DNA from: JADCCX01 sp031372765
Lineage (GTDB): Bacteria > Pseudomonadota > Alphaproteobacteria > Rhizobiales > Beijerinckiaceae
Assembly: GCA_031372765.1 (NCBI GenBank)
Contig: JANMLW010000071.1
Span: forward strand, 1-23,324
Length of the DNA stretch: 23,324 nt
Direction of reading: 5' to 3'
A program made the position numbers and the translations under genes. The notes below the pieces were generated by a model. It saw nothing but the letters and a program-made list of their open reading frames with translations. It did not search any database and was not told the DNA's origin. Shown piece after piece: positions 1-8,217 of this stretch; the stretch's first letter is position 1; every line of letters starts with the position of its first letter.

Positions 1-1113
1 GGCAGGGTCTGGAGACCGGATGTTGACGGTCCATCAGTTGTCGCCATCCGGGCCACAGGGGTATTCGACATTACCCGGGATTATCCAACGATGCGCGATC
101 TCACCGAGCAGATTACGCCTGCAGCAGCATTGAGAGCATGCCCGGGCGAGCGTTTATGCAGCCTTGAAGCCTTGCTGGCCAATTCGGTTGAAGCAAAACG
201 CGATATCACGCGGCCCTGGCTATTGGCACCGGTTGACCTACAGGCCGTGAAAGCAGCCGGGGTGACATTCCCGGTATCGATGATCGAGCGGGTCATCGAG
301 GAGAAAGCCCGTGGCAACGCGGAGGCCGCCCATGGCATACGGGCTGAGATCAACCGTCTTGTGGGGGGCGATCTGGCACGATTGAAGCCGGGCTCAGTGG
401 AAGCGATGGCACTGAAAGCCGCGCTTATCGAAGCGGGGGCGTGGAGCCAGTATCTCGAAGTTGGCATTGGCCCCGATGCGGAGATTTTTACCAAGGCACC
501 GCCAATGGCTGGCGTCGGTACGGGTGCTGATGCGGGCTTGCATCCGGTTTCGACATGGAACAACCCTGAGCCAGAGGTGGTGCTGGTTGTGGCTTCGACC
601 GGATGGATTAGCGGAGCTATGCTGGGCAACGATGTCAATTTGCGGGATGTGGAGGGCCGTTCCGCGCTGTTGCTGGGCAAGGCCAAGGACAACAATGCGG
701 CTGCCTGCCTTGGTCCGTTCATCCGGTTTTTCGATGAGACATTTTCGCTGGATGACGTCCGCAATATGGAGGTGCGGCTGCGTGTGACGGGCGAGGACGG
801 TTTCGTGATGGATGGACGCTCGAACATGGCGATGATCGCCCGCGACCCTACGGAGCTTGCGGGGCAAATGCTGGGGCCTCACCATCAATACCCTGATGGA
901 GCGGTGCTGTATTGCGGCACAATGTTTGCGCCGGTTGAGGACCGGGGCGCCAAGGGCCAGGGCTTTACCCACAAACTGGGAGACATCGTGACGATCAGTT
1001 CCGACAAACTGGGAGCCCTGACCAACCGCATGCGGCTGTCGACGGAATGCGCACCCTGGACGTTTGGCGCAGGTGCATTGATGCGCAATCTCGCCAAACG
1101 AGGGCTGTTATAA
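1..1113 (+). CDS. Fumarylacetoacetate hydrolase (FAH) superfamily protein, 5'-truncated by window edge
   Basis: The frame is open from base 1, and the codons before the first ATG (base 91) read GRVWRPDVDGPSVVAIR, a sensible N-terminus for this family. The gene therefore starts upstream of the window and about 370 residues are present. The C-terminal half carries FAH-fold signatures: NPEPEVVL, GNDVNLRD and GKAKDNNAA followed by LGPFIR, the region that supplies the acidic metal ligands in this superfamily. Members cleave C-C bonds, or hydrate or dehydrate 2-keto acids and sugar-acid derivatives, using a divalent metal. The sequence does not look like true fumarylacetoacetase of tyrosine catabolism. 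It more resembles the FAH-like group often found with sugar-acid genes, but the substrate is unknown because the upstream neighbours are missing. Its stop lies 2 bp from the stop of the convergent ATPase gene. Confidence 0.85.
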   Translation, partial: GRVWRPDVDGPSVVAIRATGVFDITRDYPTMRDLTEQITPAAALRACPGERLCSLEALLANSVEAKRDITRPWLLAPVDLQAVKAAGVTFPVSMIERVIEEKARGNAEAAHGIRAEINRLVGGDLARLKPGSVEAMALKAALIEAGAWSQYLEVGIGPDAEIFTKAPPMAGVGTGADAGLHPVSTWNNPEPEVVLVVASTGWISGAMLGNDVNLRDVEGRSALLLGKAKDNNAAACLGPFIRFFDETFSLDDVRNMEVRLRVTGEDGFVMDGRSNMAMIARDPTELAGQMLGPHHQYPDGAVLYCGTMFAPVEDRGAKGQGFTHKLGDIVTISSDKLGALTNRMRLSTECAPWTFGAGALMRNLAKRGLL

Positions 1114-1115
1114 GT

Positions 1116-2648
<1,533 letters not shown>

Positions 2649-2836
2649 ATCGAGGGATTTCCTTGTTTGACCCGTCTATACAGCGCAATAAAGGCTGATG
2701 CTACACGTCTTTAGCGCTGTATGGGTCGGTACAATATGCTGAAATGTTCATAACTAAACCGAATTCACTTGCGGTACAGCTTGGCGTTGTCATAGGGCAT
2801 TCACATTTGGTGCTCAGGTTGCAGGGCATCGGTCTC

Positions 2837-2842
2837 AGGAGG
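2837..2842 (+). promoter_or_regulatory. Strong Shine-Dalgarno AGGAGG of the small Gly/Met-rich protein gene
   Basis: A perfect AGGAGG ends 5 bases before the ATG at 2848. It fixes the start of the short 128-residue gene and suggests efficient translation. Most other genes in the window have weaker sites. Confidence 0.8.
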
Positions 2843-2847
2843 ATACC

Positions 2848-3234
2848 ATGGACGAACTGATCAACCGCATTGTCACCAATCTGGGCATTGACGAAGGTCT
2901 GGCACAAAAATGTGTCGGCATCATTCTGGGCTTCCTGCAGAAGGAGGGTCCTGCCGCCGAAGTTGGCCAGATGTTTGACGCCATGCCGGGTGCCGCAGAC
3001 CTTGCAGCCGAGCATTCCGAAGCGGGCGGCGGCGGCATCATGGGTGGCATCATGGGCATGATGGGTGGCGGCGGCATCATGGGCCTAGGCCAGAAATTGA
3101 TGGGTGCTGGCCTCTCGATGGGCCAGATGGGCGACCTGGGCAAAGAGCTCTTCGCTTTTGGCCGCGAAAAGGCGGGCGAAGACGCCATGGGCGCGATTGT
3201 CGGGTCGATTCCCGGTTTGGGCCAGTTCGTCTGA
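2848..3234 (+). CDS. Small glycine/methionine-rich protein, DUF2267/DUF2780-like
   Basis: This 128-residue protein has three parts. An N-terminal helical segment (residues 1-58, MDELINRIVTNLGIDEGLAQK...) resembles DUF2267-type alpha-helical domains. A low-complexity stretch at about 60-80 consists of glycine runs alternating with IMG and MMG. A C-terminal segment ends in EDAMGAIVGSIPGLGQFV. No signal peptide or convincing membrane helix is evident, although the Gly/Met stretch is hydrophobic. I recognise similar short proteins in rhizobial genomes, where they are uncharacterised. It is a single-gene unit between a divergent ATPase gene and a convergent L,D-transpeptidase gene. The perfect Shine-Dalgarno sequence and coherent reading frame make it a real gene. 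No function is assigned. Confidence 0.8.
   Translation: MDELINRIVTNLGIDEGLAQKCVGIILGFLQKEGPAAEVGQMFDAMPGAADLAAEHSEAGGGGIMGGIMGMMGGGGIMGLGQKLMGAGLSMGQMGDLGKELFAFGREKAGEDAMGAIVGSIPGLGQFV
3028..3083 (+). repeat. 17-bp direct repeat inside the Gly/Met-rich gene
   Basis: The 17-mer ggcggcggcatcatggg occurs at 3028-3044 and again at 3067-3083, a 39-bp offset that keeps the reading frame. It encodes the repeated Gly-Gly-Gly-Ile-Met-Gly blocks. Such repeats can change copy number by slippage without breaking the frame. Confidence 0.85.
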
Positions 3235-3265
3235 AACGATCAGACAAGCCGTTCCGACAACAGCT

Positions 3266-3297
3266 GAGGCCGCCGTGGTTTGATCCATGGCGGCCTC
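3266..3297 (+). terminator. Candidate terminator hairpin after the Gly/Met-rich gene
   Basis: A perfect 9-bp inverted repeat (gaggccgcc at 3266-3274, ggcggcctc at 3289-3297) surrounds a 14-nt loop and starts 32 nt after the stop codon at 3234. The stem is very GC-rich but no T-tract follows, so it is at best a weak or Rho-assisted terminator. It lies between two convergent genes and could act on both transcripts. Confidence 0.45.
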
Positions 3298-3403
3298 GCT
3301 CCTGTCCAGAACCGGACCATGCATGCATAGTCCGTCTGACGCGGTATCGTCAGGCGACCTCAGCCTGCGCTACCATTTCCGAAAACCTCACGTAACCAAA
3401 AAA

Positions 3404-4207
3404 TCACATCACGATAACGCGCGTTCCAACACGCACCTGCTCGTAGAGTTCGCTCACGTCCTCGTTGCGCATGCGGATGCAGCCTGAAGACAGCGCTTGC
3501 CCGATGGTATGCGGCTCATTGGTGCCATGGATTCGATACAGCGACGAACCAAGGTACAACCCACGGGCACCCATAGGGTTTTCAGGGCCTCCAGGCATGA
3601 AACGAGGCAAATCAGGCCGTCGTTTCAGCATTTCAGTGGGCGGTCGCCAATCCGGCCATTCCGCCTTGCGGGAAATGTTCTGCGTGCCCTTCCACTCAAA
3701 ACCTGCCCGGCCGACGCCCACACCATAGCGCTTGGCCTTGCCACCTTCCTGCACATGGTAGAGGAAGCGTGCAGCTGTATCGATGACGATGGTTCCCGGC
3801 CTGTGAGAGCCGGGGTAATCCACCATCTGTGGCAGATAGCGCGGATCAAGCGTGCGCTCGACCTGACGGAAATCGGGGTTAAGGCTCGCCTGCTGCGGAT
3901 GAGCACTACGCGGGTCAGACGGGATGTCACTGCCATAGCCAACAACCGGCAGACCATTGCTGCCAGCGTGTCCGTATGGCTGCGGAGGCAATGCCTGATG
4001 GGAACTCGCTTGATAAGATGACATCTGCCGTGACGGAGCGGGATTTCGGCCCGTCATCAACATTTCGATAAAACCGCCACCCATGGCCGAACCGCCGGTT
4101 GAATGGGTGATGTCACCGCGTCTGCTGTAAGGATCAGCATAAGCAGCAACGGAGGCCAGCAGCACGGCAACAGAAGCCGCGCTCGCCAGAAGGGCAAGTC
4201 GTTTCAT
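3404..4207 (-). CDS. L,D-transpeptidase, YkuD family (exported)
   Basis: YkuD enzymes make 3-3 peptidoglycan cross-links or attach proteins to the wall in the periplasm, through an active-site cysteine. The chosen 267-residue form begins at the ATG at 4207, which has a GAAGG-type ribosome site upstream and opens with a classic signal peptide (MKRLALLAS..., probable cleavage after AYA near residue 24). The ATG at 4282 would put 25 extra residues before the signal peptide and is rejected. After a low-complexity linker rich in Ser, Gln and Pro (about 40-100), the catalytic domain ends with HGTNEPHTIG (His at about 227) and SSGCIRM (nucleophile Cys at about 243), matching the family motif. It is monocistronic, and the upstream region is shared with cheZ on the other strand. 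Confidence 0.92.
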   Translation of the reverse strand: MKRLALLASAASVAVLLASVAAYADPYSRRGDITHSTGGSAMGGGFIEMLMTGRNPAPSRQMSSYQASSHQALPPQPYGHAGSNGLPVVGYGSDIPSDPRSAHPQQASLNPDFRQVERTLDPRYLPQMVDYPGSHRPGTIVIDTAARFLYHVQEGGKAKRYGVGVGRAGFEWKGTQNISRKAEWPDWRPPTEMLKRRPDLPRFMPGGPENPMGARGLYLGSSLYRIHGTNEPHTIGQALSSGCIRMRNEDVSELYEQVRVGTRVIVM

Positions 4208-4527
4208 GATTGAGGCCTTCAATACGCAACACGAAGGAGTCGGTCCTGTTTTCCTGCAACGAAAACATTGCTGCACGGACAAGCAGTCCCGATATCATCA
4301 GATTACAGGGGAGGTGATTTTCAATCGTTAACAAAACCCGAATTGGATCGTTTAAATCACTGATATAGCGTTTGATTATTCTTATGCTTGCCAAGGTCTG
4401 AAGATCAGCGGCTCATGGTTTGCATCCCCTCAACAGACGTGGTTGAGGGCTGGTTAAACGCATGCACTTTGAACGGTATTTTAACCATGAGGCGGCTACT
4501 GCTGGACAAAAGATACCCTGAGGTCGC
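4208..4527. other. 320-bp divergent intergenic region between the L,D-transpeptidase gene and cheZ
   Basis: No credible gene lies here. The central part (about 4310-4390) is AT-rich relative to its surroundings and is the likely promoter zone for both divergent genes, but no promoter can be called firmly. The cheZ-proximal half holds two inverted repeats. One is an 8-bp stem, ccctcaac at 4427-4434 pairing with gttgaggg at 4442-4449. The other is a pair of 8-bp arms, tggttaaa at 4451-4458 and tttaacca at 4480-4487, with a 21-nt spacer. They could be an operator or mRNA structure in the cheZ leader. An overlapping open frame from 4388 looks like chance. Confidence 0.6.
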
Positions 4528-5295
4528 ATGCAACCTGCTCGCAAGACATTCACCATCGAGAAAAACCGGGCTTCCGATGCTTTTGCCAAGGGCGCGGCGC
4601 TGCTGGTTGAACCCGACATGGTTGGTGAAACCGAGACAGTGAGTGGTACACGGCAGGTTCTGGCCAAGCTCGATGAGCTTGGGGCCATGATCCAGCCCGC
4701 ACAATCCATCGTTTCCAACATTGCCGAGGCCTATCGCCGCGAAGTGCTGGAAGCCCTGAAGCTGCGCGATGAAATGGAGTTGATCCAGGAGACGATCAGG
4801 GAGACCAAGCGCCATGTGGTATCGCTCCACACAGGCAATCTGCGCTCCGTCACGGTCAACCATGCCTCAGGCGAACTGGGTGCCGTTGTCATGGATACGG
4901 AAGGGGCTACCAACAACATACTGGCTGCTGCCGAGCGCATCGAGATCATGGCAGGCGTCATCCAGAGCGAGACGACCAAGGAAGGCATGAAAAAGCGTGC
5001 GGGCGAGATCGCCGGCTTGGTCATGACCATTTACGAAGCCTGCAACTTCCAGGATCTGACAGGGCAACGCATCAGCCGCGTTTGCGAGACCCTGAACTTT
5101 GTTGAAACCCGCGTCGCCAAGATGGCGGAAATATGGGGTGGTCTGGATTCGCTCTCAGCGATCATGACAAGTGAACTGGAAGCGCTGAAGGAAGAGCATA
5201 GCGCTCTTGGAACGCATGCATTGGCTGCCGGGCCTGCCTTGGTGGGTGCAGAGGGACATGTGGGCCAGGATGACATCGACGCCCTGTTTGGCTGA
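4528..5295 (+). CDS. cheZ: Chemotaxis protein phosphatase CheZ
   Basis: CheZ dephosphorylates CheY-P and ends the motor signal. The 255-residue protein is almost wholly helical, as expected for the long hairpin of CheZ. It contains the signature FQDLTGQRI at 174-182, where Gln175 corresponds to the catalytic amide (Gln147 in E. coli). The C-terminus, GQDDIDALFG (246-255), looks like the CheY-binding tail, an acidic amphipathic peptide joined by a flexible linker (about 228-245). A GAGG ribosome site lies 4 bases before the ATG. No che, fli or mot gene is nearby, so it is an orphan chemotaxis gene. The motif match makes the assignment strong; the partner CheY must be encoded elsewhere. Confidence 0.9.
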   Translation: MQPARKTFTIEKNRASDAFAKGAALLVEPDMVGETETVSGTRQVLAKLDELGAMIQPAQSIVSNIAEAYRREVLEALKLRDEMELIQETIRETKRHVVSLHTGNLRSVTVNHASGELGAVVMDTEGATNNILAAAERIEIMAGVIQSETTKEGMKKRAGEIAGLVMTIYEACNFQDLTGQRISRVCETLNFVETRVAKMAEIWGGLDSLSAIMTSELEALKEEHSALGTHALAAGPALVGAEGHVGQDDIDALFG

Positions 5296-5353
5296 AAGCG
5301 CGGCAGATTGACTGACAGGTGATTGTCATGGCTGGCTATGTCTGTCACCTTGC

Positions 5354-6148
5354 GTGACCATGACTGTTTACTCGTTTATGTCCTTGTTGCCGCAAGATCC
5401 AAACTTCTACATCATCGGGTTTTTCACTACGTTTTTGATGGCTGCCGCCAAGGGGGCTTTTGGCGGCGGATTGGCCATTGTCGGTGTGCCAATGCTGTCA
5501 CTTGTGGTTGATCCCATCGCAGCAGCTATCATCGTGGCGCCGCTTGTGGCCTTCATGGATATCTTTGCCCTCAGGGCCTTCCCACCCAGCACCTGGTCGA
5601 AGCCTGATCTGAAGTGGTTAGCGACAGGTCTGCTGATAGGCCTTGCCTTTGGCTGGTTGACATTTGAGCTGGTCGACAAGAGGGTCGTGGTTCTGATTAT
5701 CGCCGTGGTGACGATTGGCTTTACCTTGCGCTGGTTTCTCAAGGAGCGGCTGCATCCGCCCGTGCCCCATGGCGTGAGGCCTGCCAAAGCCGTTGGCTTG
5801 GCCATCTTCAGCGGTTTCACCACCTTCATCGCCCATTCCGGCGGCCCCCCCATCGCCATGTACCTGCTGGCGCGCAATCTTGATAAGGCGGTTTATGCCG
5901 GAACGACCGTTGCCATTTTCATGTTGGGCAACTTTCTCAAGCTCGGTCCCTTCATCAAGATGGGGCTCGATCAACCCGCTACGCTGGTTGGTGCGCTGGC
6001 GCTCTCGCCCATTGTTCCCTTCGGAGTCATGGCAGGCAAGTATCTGCATGACAGGATCGATCAGCAACGTCTGTTTTTCTGGTGCTATGTGCTTTTGGCC
6101 GTGACGGGCAGCAAATTGCTGATTGATTCCATCCGCGCATTTATATGA
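5354..6148 (+). CDS. Sulfite exporter TauE/SafE family permease
   Basis: This 264-residue integral membrane protein is rich in hydrophobic segments. An N-terminal hairpin with the glycine-rich loop AAAKGAFGGGLAIVGVPML (about 30-50) is followed by several helices and a second repeat with FTTFIAHSGGPPIAMYLL (about 155-172). These two half-repeats are characteristic of TauE/SafE/YfcA transporters, which move sulfite, sulfoacetate or other small organic anions across the inner membrane. Two starts are possible, GTG 5354 and ATG 5360, differing by two residues, and neither has a strong ribosome site. It follows cheZ by 58 bp on the same strand without an obvious functional link, and converges on tilS with only 6 bp between stops. 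The substrate cannot be inferred. Confidence 0.88.
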   Translation: MTMTVYSFMSLLPQDPNFYIIGFFTTFLMAAAKGAFGGGLAIVGVPMLSLVVDPIAAAIIVAPLVAFMDIFALRAFPPSTWSKPDLKWLATGLLIGLAFGWLTFELVDKRVVVLIIAVVTIGFTLRWFLKERLHPPVPHGVRPAKAVGLAIFSGFTTFIAHSGGPPIAMYLLARNLDKAVYAGTTVAIFMLGNFLKLGPFIKMGLDQPATLVGALALSPIVPFGVMAGKYLHDRIDQQRLFFWCYVLLAVTGSKLLIDSIRAFI

Positions 6149-6154
6149 TGCATC

Positions 6155-7213
6155 TCAGGCCTTAAGCATACCGCGCTTGCGGGGCGGTGCAGGCGTGATG
6201 GAAAGCAACCCCTCCCTGTCCAGAGTTACGATCCGGTCAGCGATTGTCCTGCGCATCGACTGATTCTTCTGCTGCGCATGCGTGATCTGCGTCTCCAGCG
6301 TTTCAAGCCGCTCAAGACGCATTGGATCGGCCGAAGCACGGGCGCGTTCCAGAGCCGCAATCATGACACGCAGGCGAATTTCCGCCGGTTGATGCGAGAC
6401 GGTGTTCCAGTTGATACTGACAAGACCGGGAACGGTTTGCACAAAGGCGGATTTCAGGGCCAGATCTGCAATATCCTCAAGTGCCGCATTGGCACGGCTG
6501 GCCCGCTCCGCCAGTTTGCAGAGGCGCTGCCGGGTGAGCCCGTCATCAGCAAGATCAGACATAAGCTGTCGCATACGCGTGCGACCATAGCGAATGTCCA
6601 GGTTGCCGGGATCAGATACGAATGGCACGCCATTTTGCTCGCAGTAAGCAATAAGCTCTGCCTTCGGGACCCCAAGCAAGGGCCTGACAAGCAGCGCAAG
6701 GTCGCGGCTGATCTCTGATTCCATGGCAGCAAGACCCGCAATGCCACTGCCTGCCAGCAGACGCAGCAACACAGTTTCTGCCTGATCATCCGCATGATGG
6801 CCCGTGACGATATGGGAACAATCCATATCCATGGCATGGGATGCCAGCAATCTGTAGCGCGCCTCACGGGCGGCTTGCTGAATACCAGCATCCGGCTTGG
6901 CACCACGCCAGAGCAGGGTGGTATGCTCAATTCCCAGACCATGCGCAAATTTGGCCACCATGCCCGCTTCAGCGGCGGAGTCAGCCCTGAGATCATGATC
7001 GACGGTGGCTACACACAGTCGCGGCCGGTTTTTCCAGTCGGACAGAAGATGCAACAGGGCCATGGAATCCGGCCCGCCGGAAACAGCGACGACTATGCCC
7101 GATGCTTTGTGAAAGTGCGGCGCAAACAGCGCATCAGCTGCAACGGGCACGCTGCAATTCACGGGCAACACCTTGCTTGATGGAAGCCGGGGCCGCCGGA
7201 TATTTCTGTCCAT
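6155..7213 (-). CDS. tilS: tRNA(Ile)-lysidine synthetase TilS
   Basis: TilS converts C34 of the CAU-anticodon tRNA-Ile to lysidine with ATP and lysine, an essential step for reading AUA codons. The PP-loop SGGPDS is at residues 45-50, and a downstream VTGHHADDQAETVLLRL block is typical of the family. At 352 residues (or fewer) it is the short form that lacks most of the C-terminal domains of the roughly 430-residue E. coli enzyme. The ATG at 7213 overlaps the 3' end of cpoB by 80 nt and has no Shine-Dalgarno sequence. A GTG at 7162 preceded by AAGGTG, giving 335 residues and a 29-nt overlap, is an equally good or better start. It is probably translated from the cpoB transcript. Confidence 0.93.
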   Translation of the reverse strand: MDRNIRRPRLPSSKVLPVNCSVPVAADALFAPHFHKASGIVVAVSGGPDSMALLHLLSDWKNRPRLCVATVDHDLRADSAAEAGMVAKFAHGLGIEHTTLLWRGAKPDAGIQQAAREARYRLLASHAMDMDCSHIVTGHHADDQAETVLLRLLAGSGIAGLAAMESEISRDLALLVRPLLGVPKAELIAYCEQNGVPFVSDPGNLDIRYGRTRMRQLMSDLADDGLTRQRLCKLAERASRANAALEDIADLALKSAFVQTVPGLVSINWNTVSHQPAEIRLRVMIAALERARASADPMRLERLETLETQITHAQQKNQSMRRTIADRIVTLDREGLLSITPAPPRKRGMLKA

Positions 7214-8066
7214 GGTTATTCAGGACATCGCATGCTTCCTTGGCTGCGCCAAGACCACGCAATGAAATGCCCAGTTTCAGCTCGGCTTCGGCAGCACGAC
7301 CCGACTTGGAAAATTTTGTCGTCATGTCGACGAACTGCTCGGCTGCCTCACGCCAGCGCTGGCGCTGGAAATAGCTGTCTCCCAGACCCATCATCGCCTC
7401 GGTCAGCAACCGATCTTTGGGACGGGCGCGGGTGAATTCGCGGAAGGTGCCTTCCGCCGCTTCATATTCGCCATCCTTCAACTGCTGCTTGCCAAGGTCG
7501 ATTTCGCCCTTGGCAGTGCCTGCCTGCGCTGCAATGCTCGCAGTCTGCTGACGGGGTGCGGTTATTTCAGTCGGCTGGCGTGGATCACGCCCCAAAGCAT
7601 TCTCTTCCCCCGCGATGATCTGACCCGGTGTCGCAACTGTGGCGGTGCCGGCAGGGCGCTGGGCGCGCGGGGCTGTGCCCGAGGTGGGAGAGCCGAGCTG
7701 CTGAGGTGAGCCTGCGGCGGTGGGATTAGCATCCGGATTGAAAGCATCGCTACGCTGGCGTGGCTGGCCGGTTGGCGCAGGTATTCCTGCCGGGGCAGAC
7801 GTTGCGGGGCGAGCGCCACGCCCGCCTTCCATCTCCTTGAAGCGAAAATCCGTGTCACTCTGGAAGCGTCTGGCCTGCTCCTCCAATCGGCGATTCTGGT
7901 TCTGCGCCTGCTCAACCTGTCCATTGAGCTGACGCACCAGATTCTCCAGTCTGTCGATCCGAAGCATCAGTTCAGCCGCATCCTGTGCAACAGCGGGTAA
8001 GGGCATGGCAATCAGAAGCGCGGTGGTTGCCGTGGCAAAAAGCAGTTTAAGGCGGGAAAGCGTCAT
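7134..8066 (-). CDS. cpoB: Tol-Pal associated periplasmic protein CpoB/YbgF
   Basis: CpoB links peptidoglycan synthesis and Tol-Pal-driven outer-membrane constriction at division. The 310-residue protein has a signal peptide (about 1-27, ending PAVAQ) and then an N-terminal trimerising coiled coil (about 30-75, MLRIDRLENLVRQLNGQVEQ...). A long Pro/Ala/Thr-rich linker (about 80-185) leads to C-terminal TPR repeats (about 190-300, including GEIDLGKQQLKDGEYEAAEG and YFQRQRWREAAEQ). The linker is long for the family. In many alphaproteobacteria the gene follows tolB-pal and precedes tilS. Here tilS is kept but tol-pal is absent, since the upstream neighbour is divergent hmgA. Confidence 0.9.
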   Translation of the reverse strand: MTLSRLKLLFATATTALLIAMPLPAVAQDAAELMLRIDRLENLVRQLNGQVEQAQNQNRRLEEQARRFQSDTDFRFKEMEGGRGARPATSAPAGIPAPTGQPRQRSDAFNPDANPTAAGSPQQLGSPTSGTAPRAQRPAGTATVATPGQIIAGEENALGRDPRQPTEITAPRQQTASIAAQAGTAKGEIDLGKQQLKDGEYEAAEGTFREFTRARPKDRLLTEAMMGLGDSYFQRQRWREAAEQFVDMTTKFSKSGRAAEAELKLGISLRGLGAAKEACDVLNNHGQKYPAAPASIKQGVARELQRARCS

Positions 8067-8176
8067 GGTTTCAATCCAGTATACTGATTTGCTGATGACA
8101 ACAAACCGTGATCACAATGTGGCAGTGCCGCCTTGAACAGAAAATGAACCGCAAGCCTCTTTTCAGGAGACTGATA

Positions 8177-8198
8177 ATTAGTTACAAACGCAACTAAT
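8177..8198 (+). promoter_or_regulatory. Palindromic operator upstream of hmgA (MarR/HmgR-type candidate)
   Basis: A perfect inverted repeat has 7-bp arms (attagtt at 8177-8183, aactaat at 8192-8198) around an 8-nt spacer. It ends 19 nt before the hmgA ATG and sits next to the likely transcription start. Size and spacing suit a dimeric winged-helix repressor of the MarR type. Which regulator binds is inference, because no regulator gene is in the window. A ribosome site (AGGA, 8207-8210) follows. Confidence 0.6.
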
Positions 8199-8217
8199 AT
8201 GCAATCAGGACACCGCC

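Noticed and set aside
1..1113. Left-edge FAH-family gene as the tyrosine-pathway partner of hmgA
   Set aside because: It is 7 kb away with unrelated genes between, and its sequence fits the broader FAH superfamily rather than true fumarylacetoacetase.
4326..4487. CtrA-type binding site (TTAA-N7-TTAA) upstream of cheZ
   Set aside because: Several TTAA tetramers occur but none are 7 nt apart.
4388..4642. Short open frame (84 codons) ahead of and overlapping cheZ
   Set aside because: It overlaps cheZ out of frame, has no ribosome site or family features, and covers the inverted repeats of the cheZ leader.
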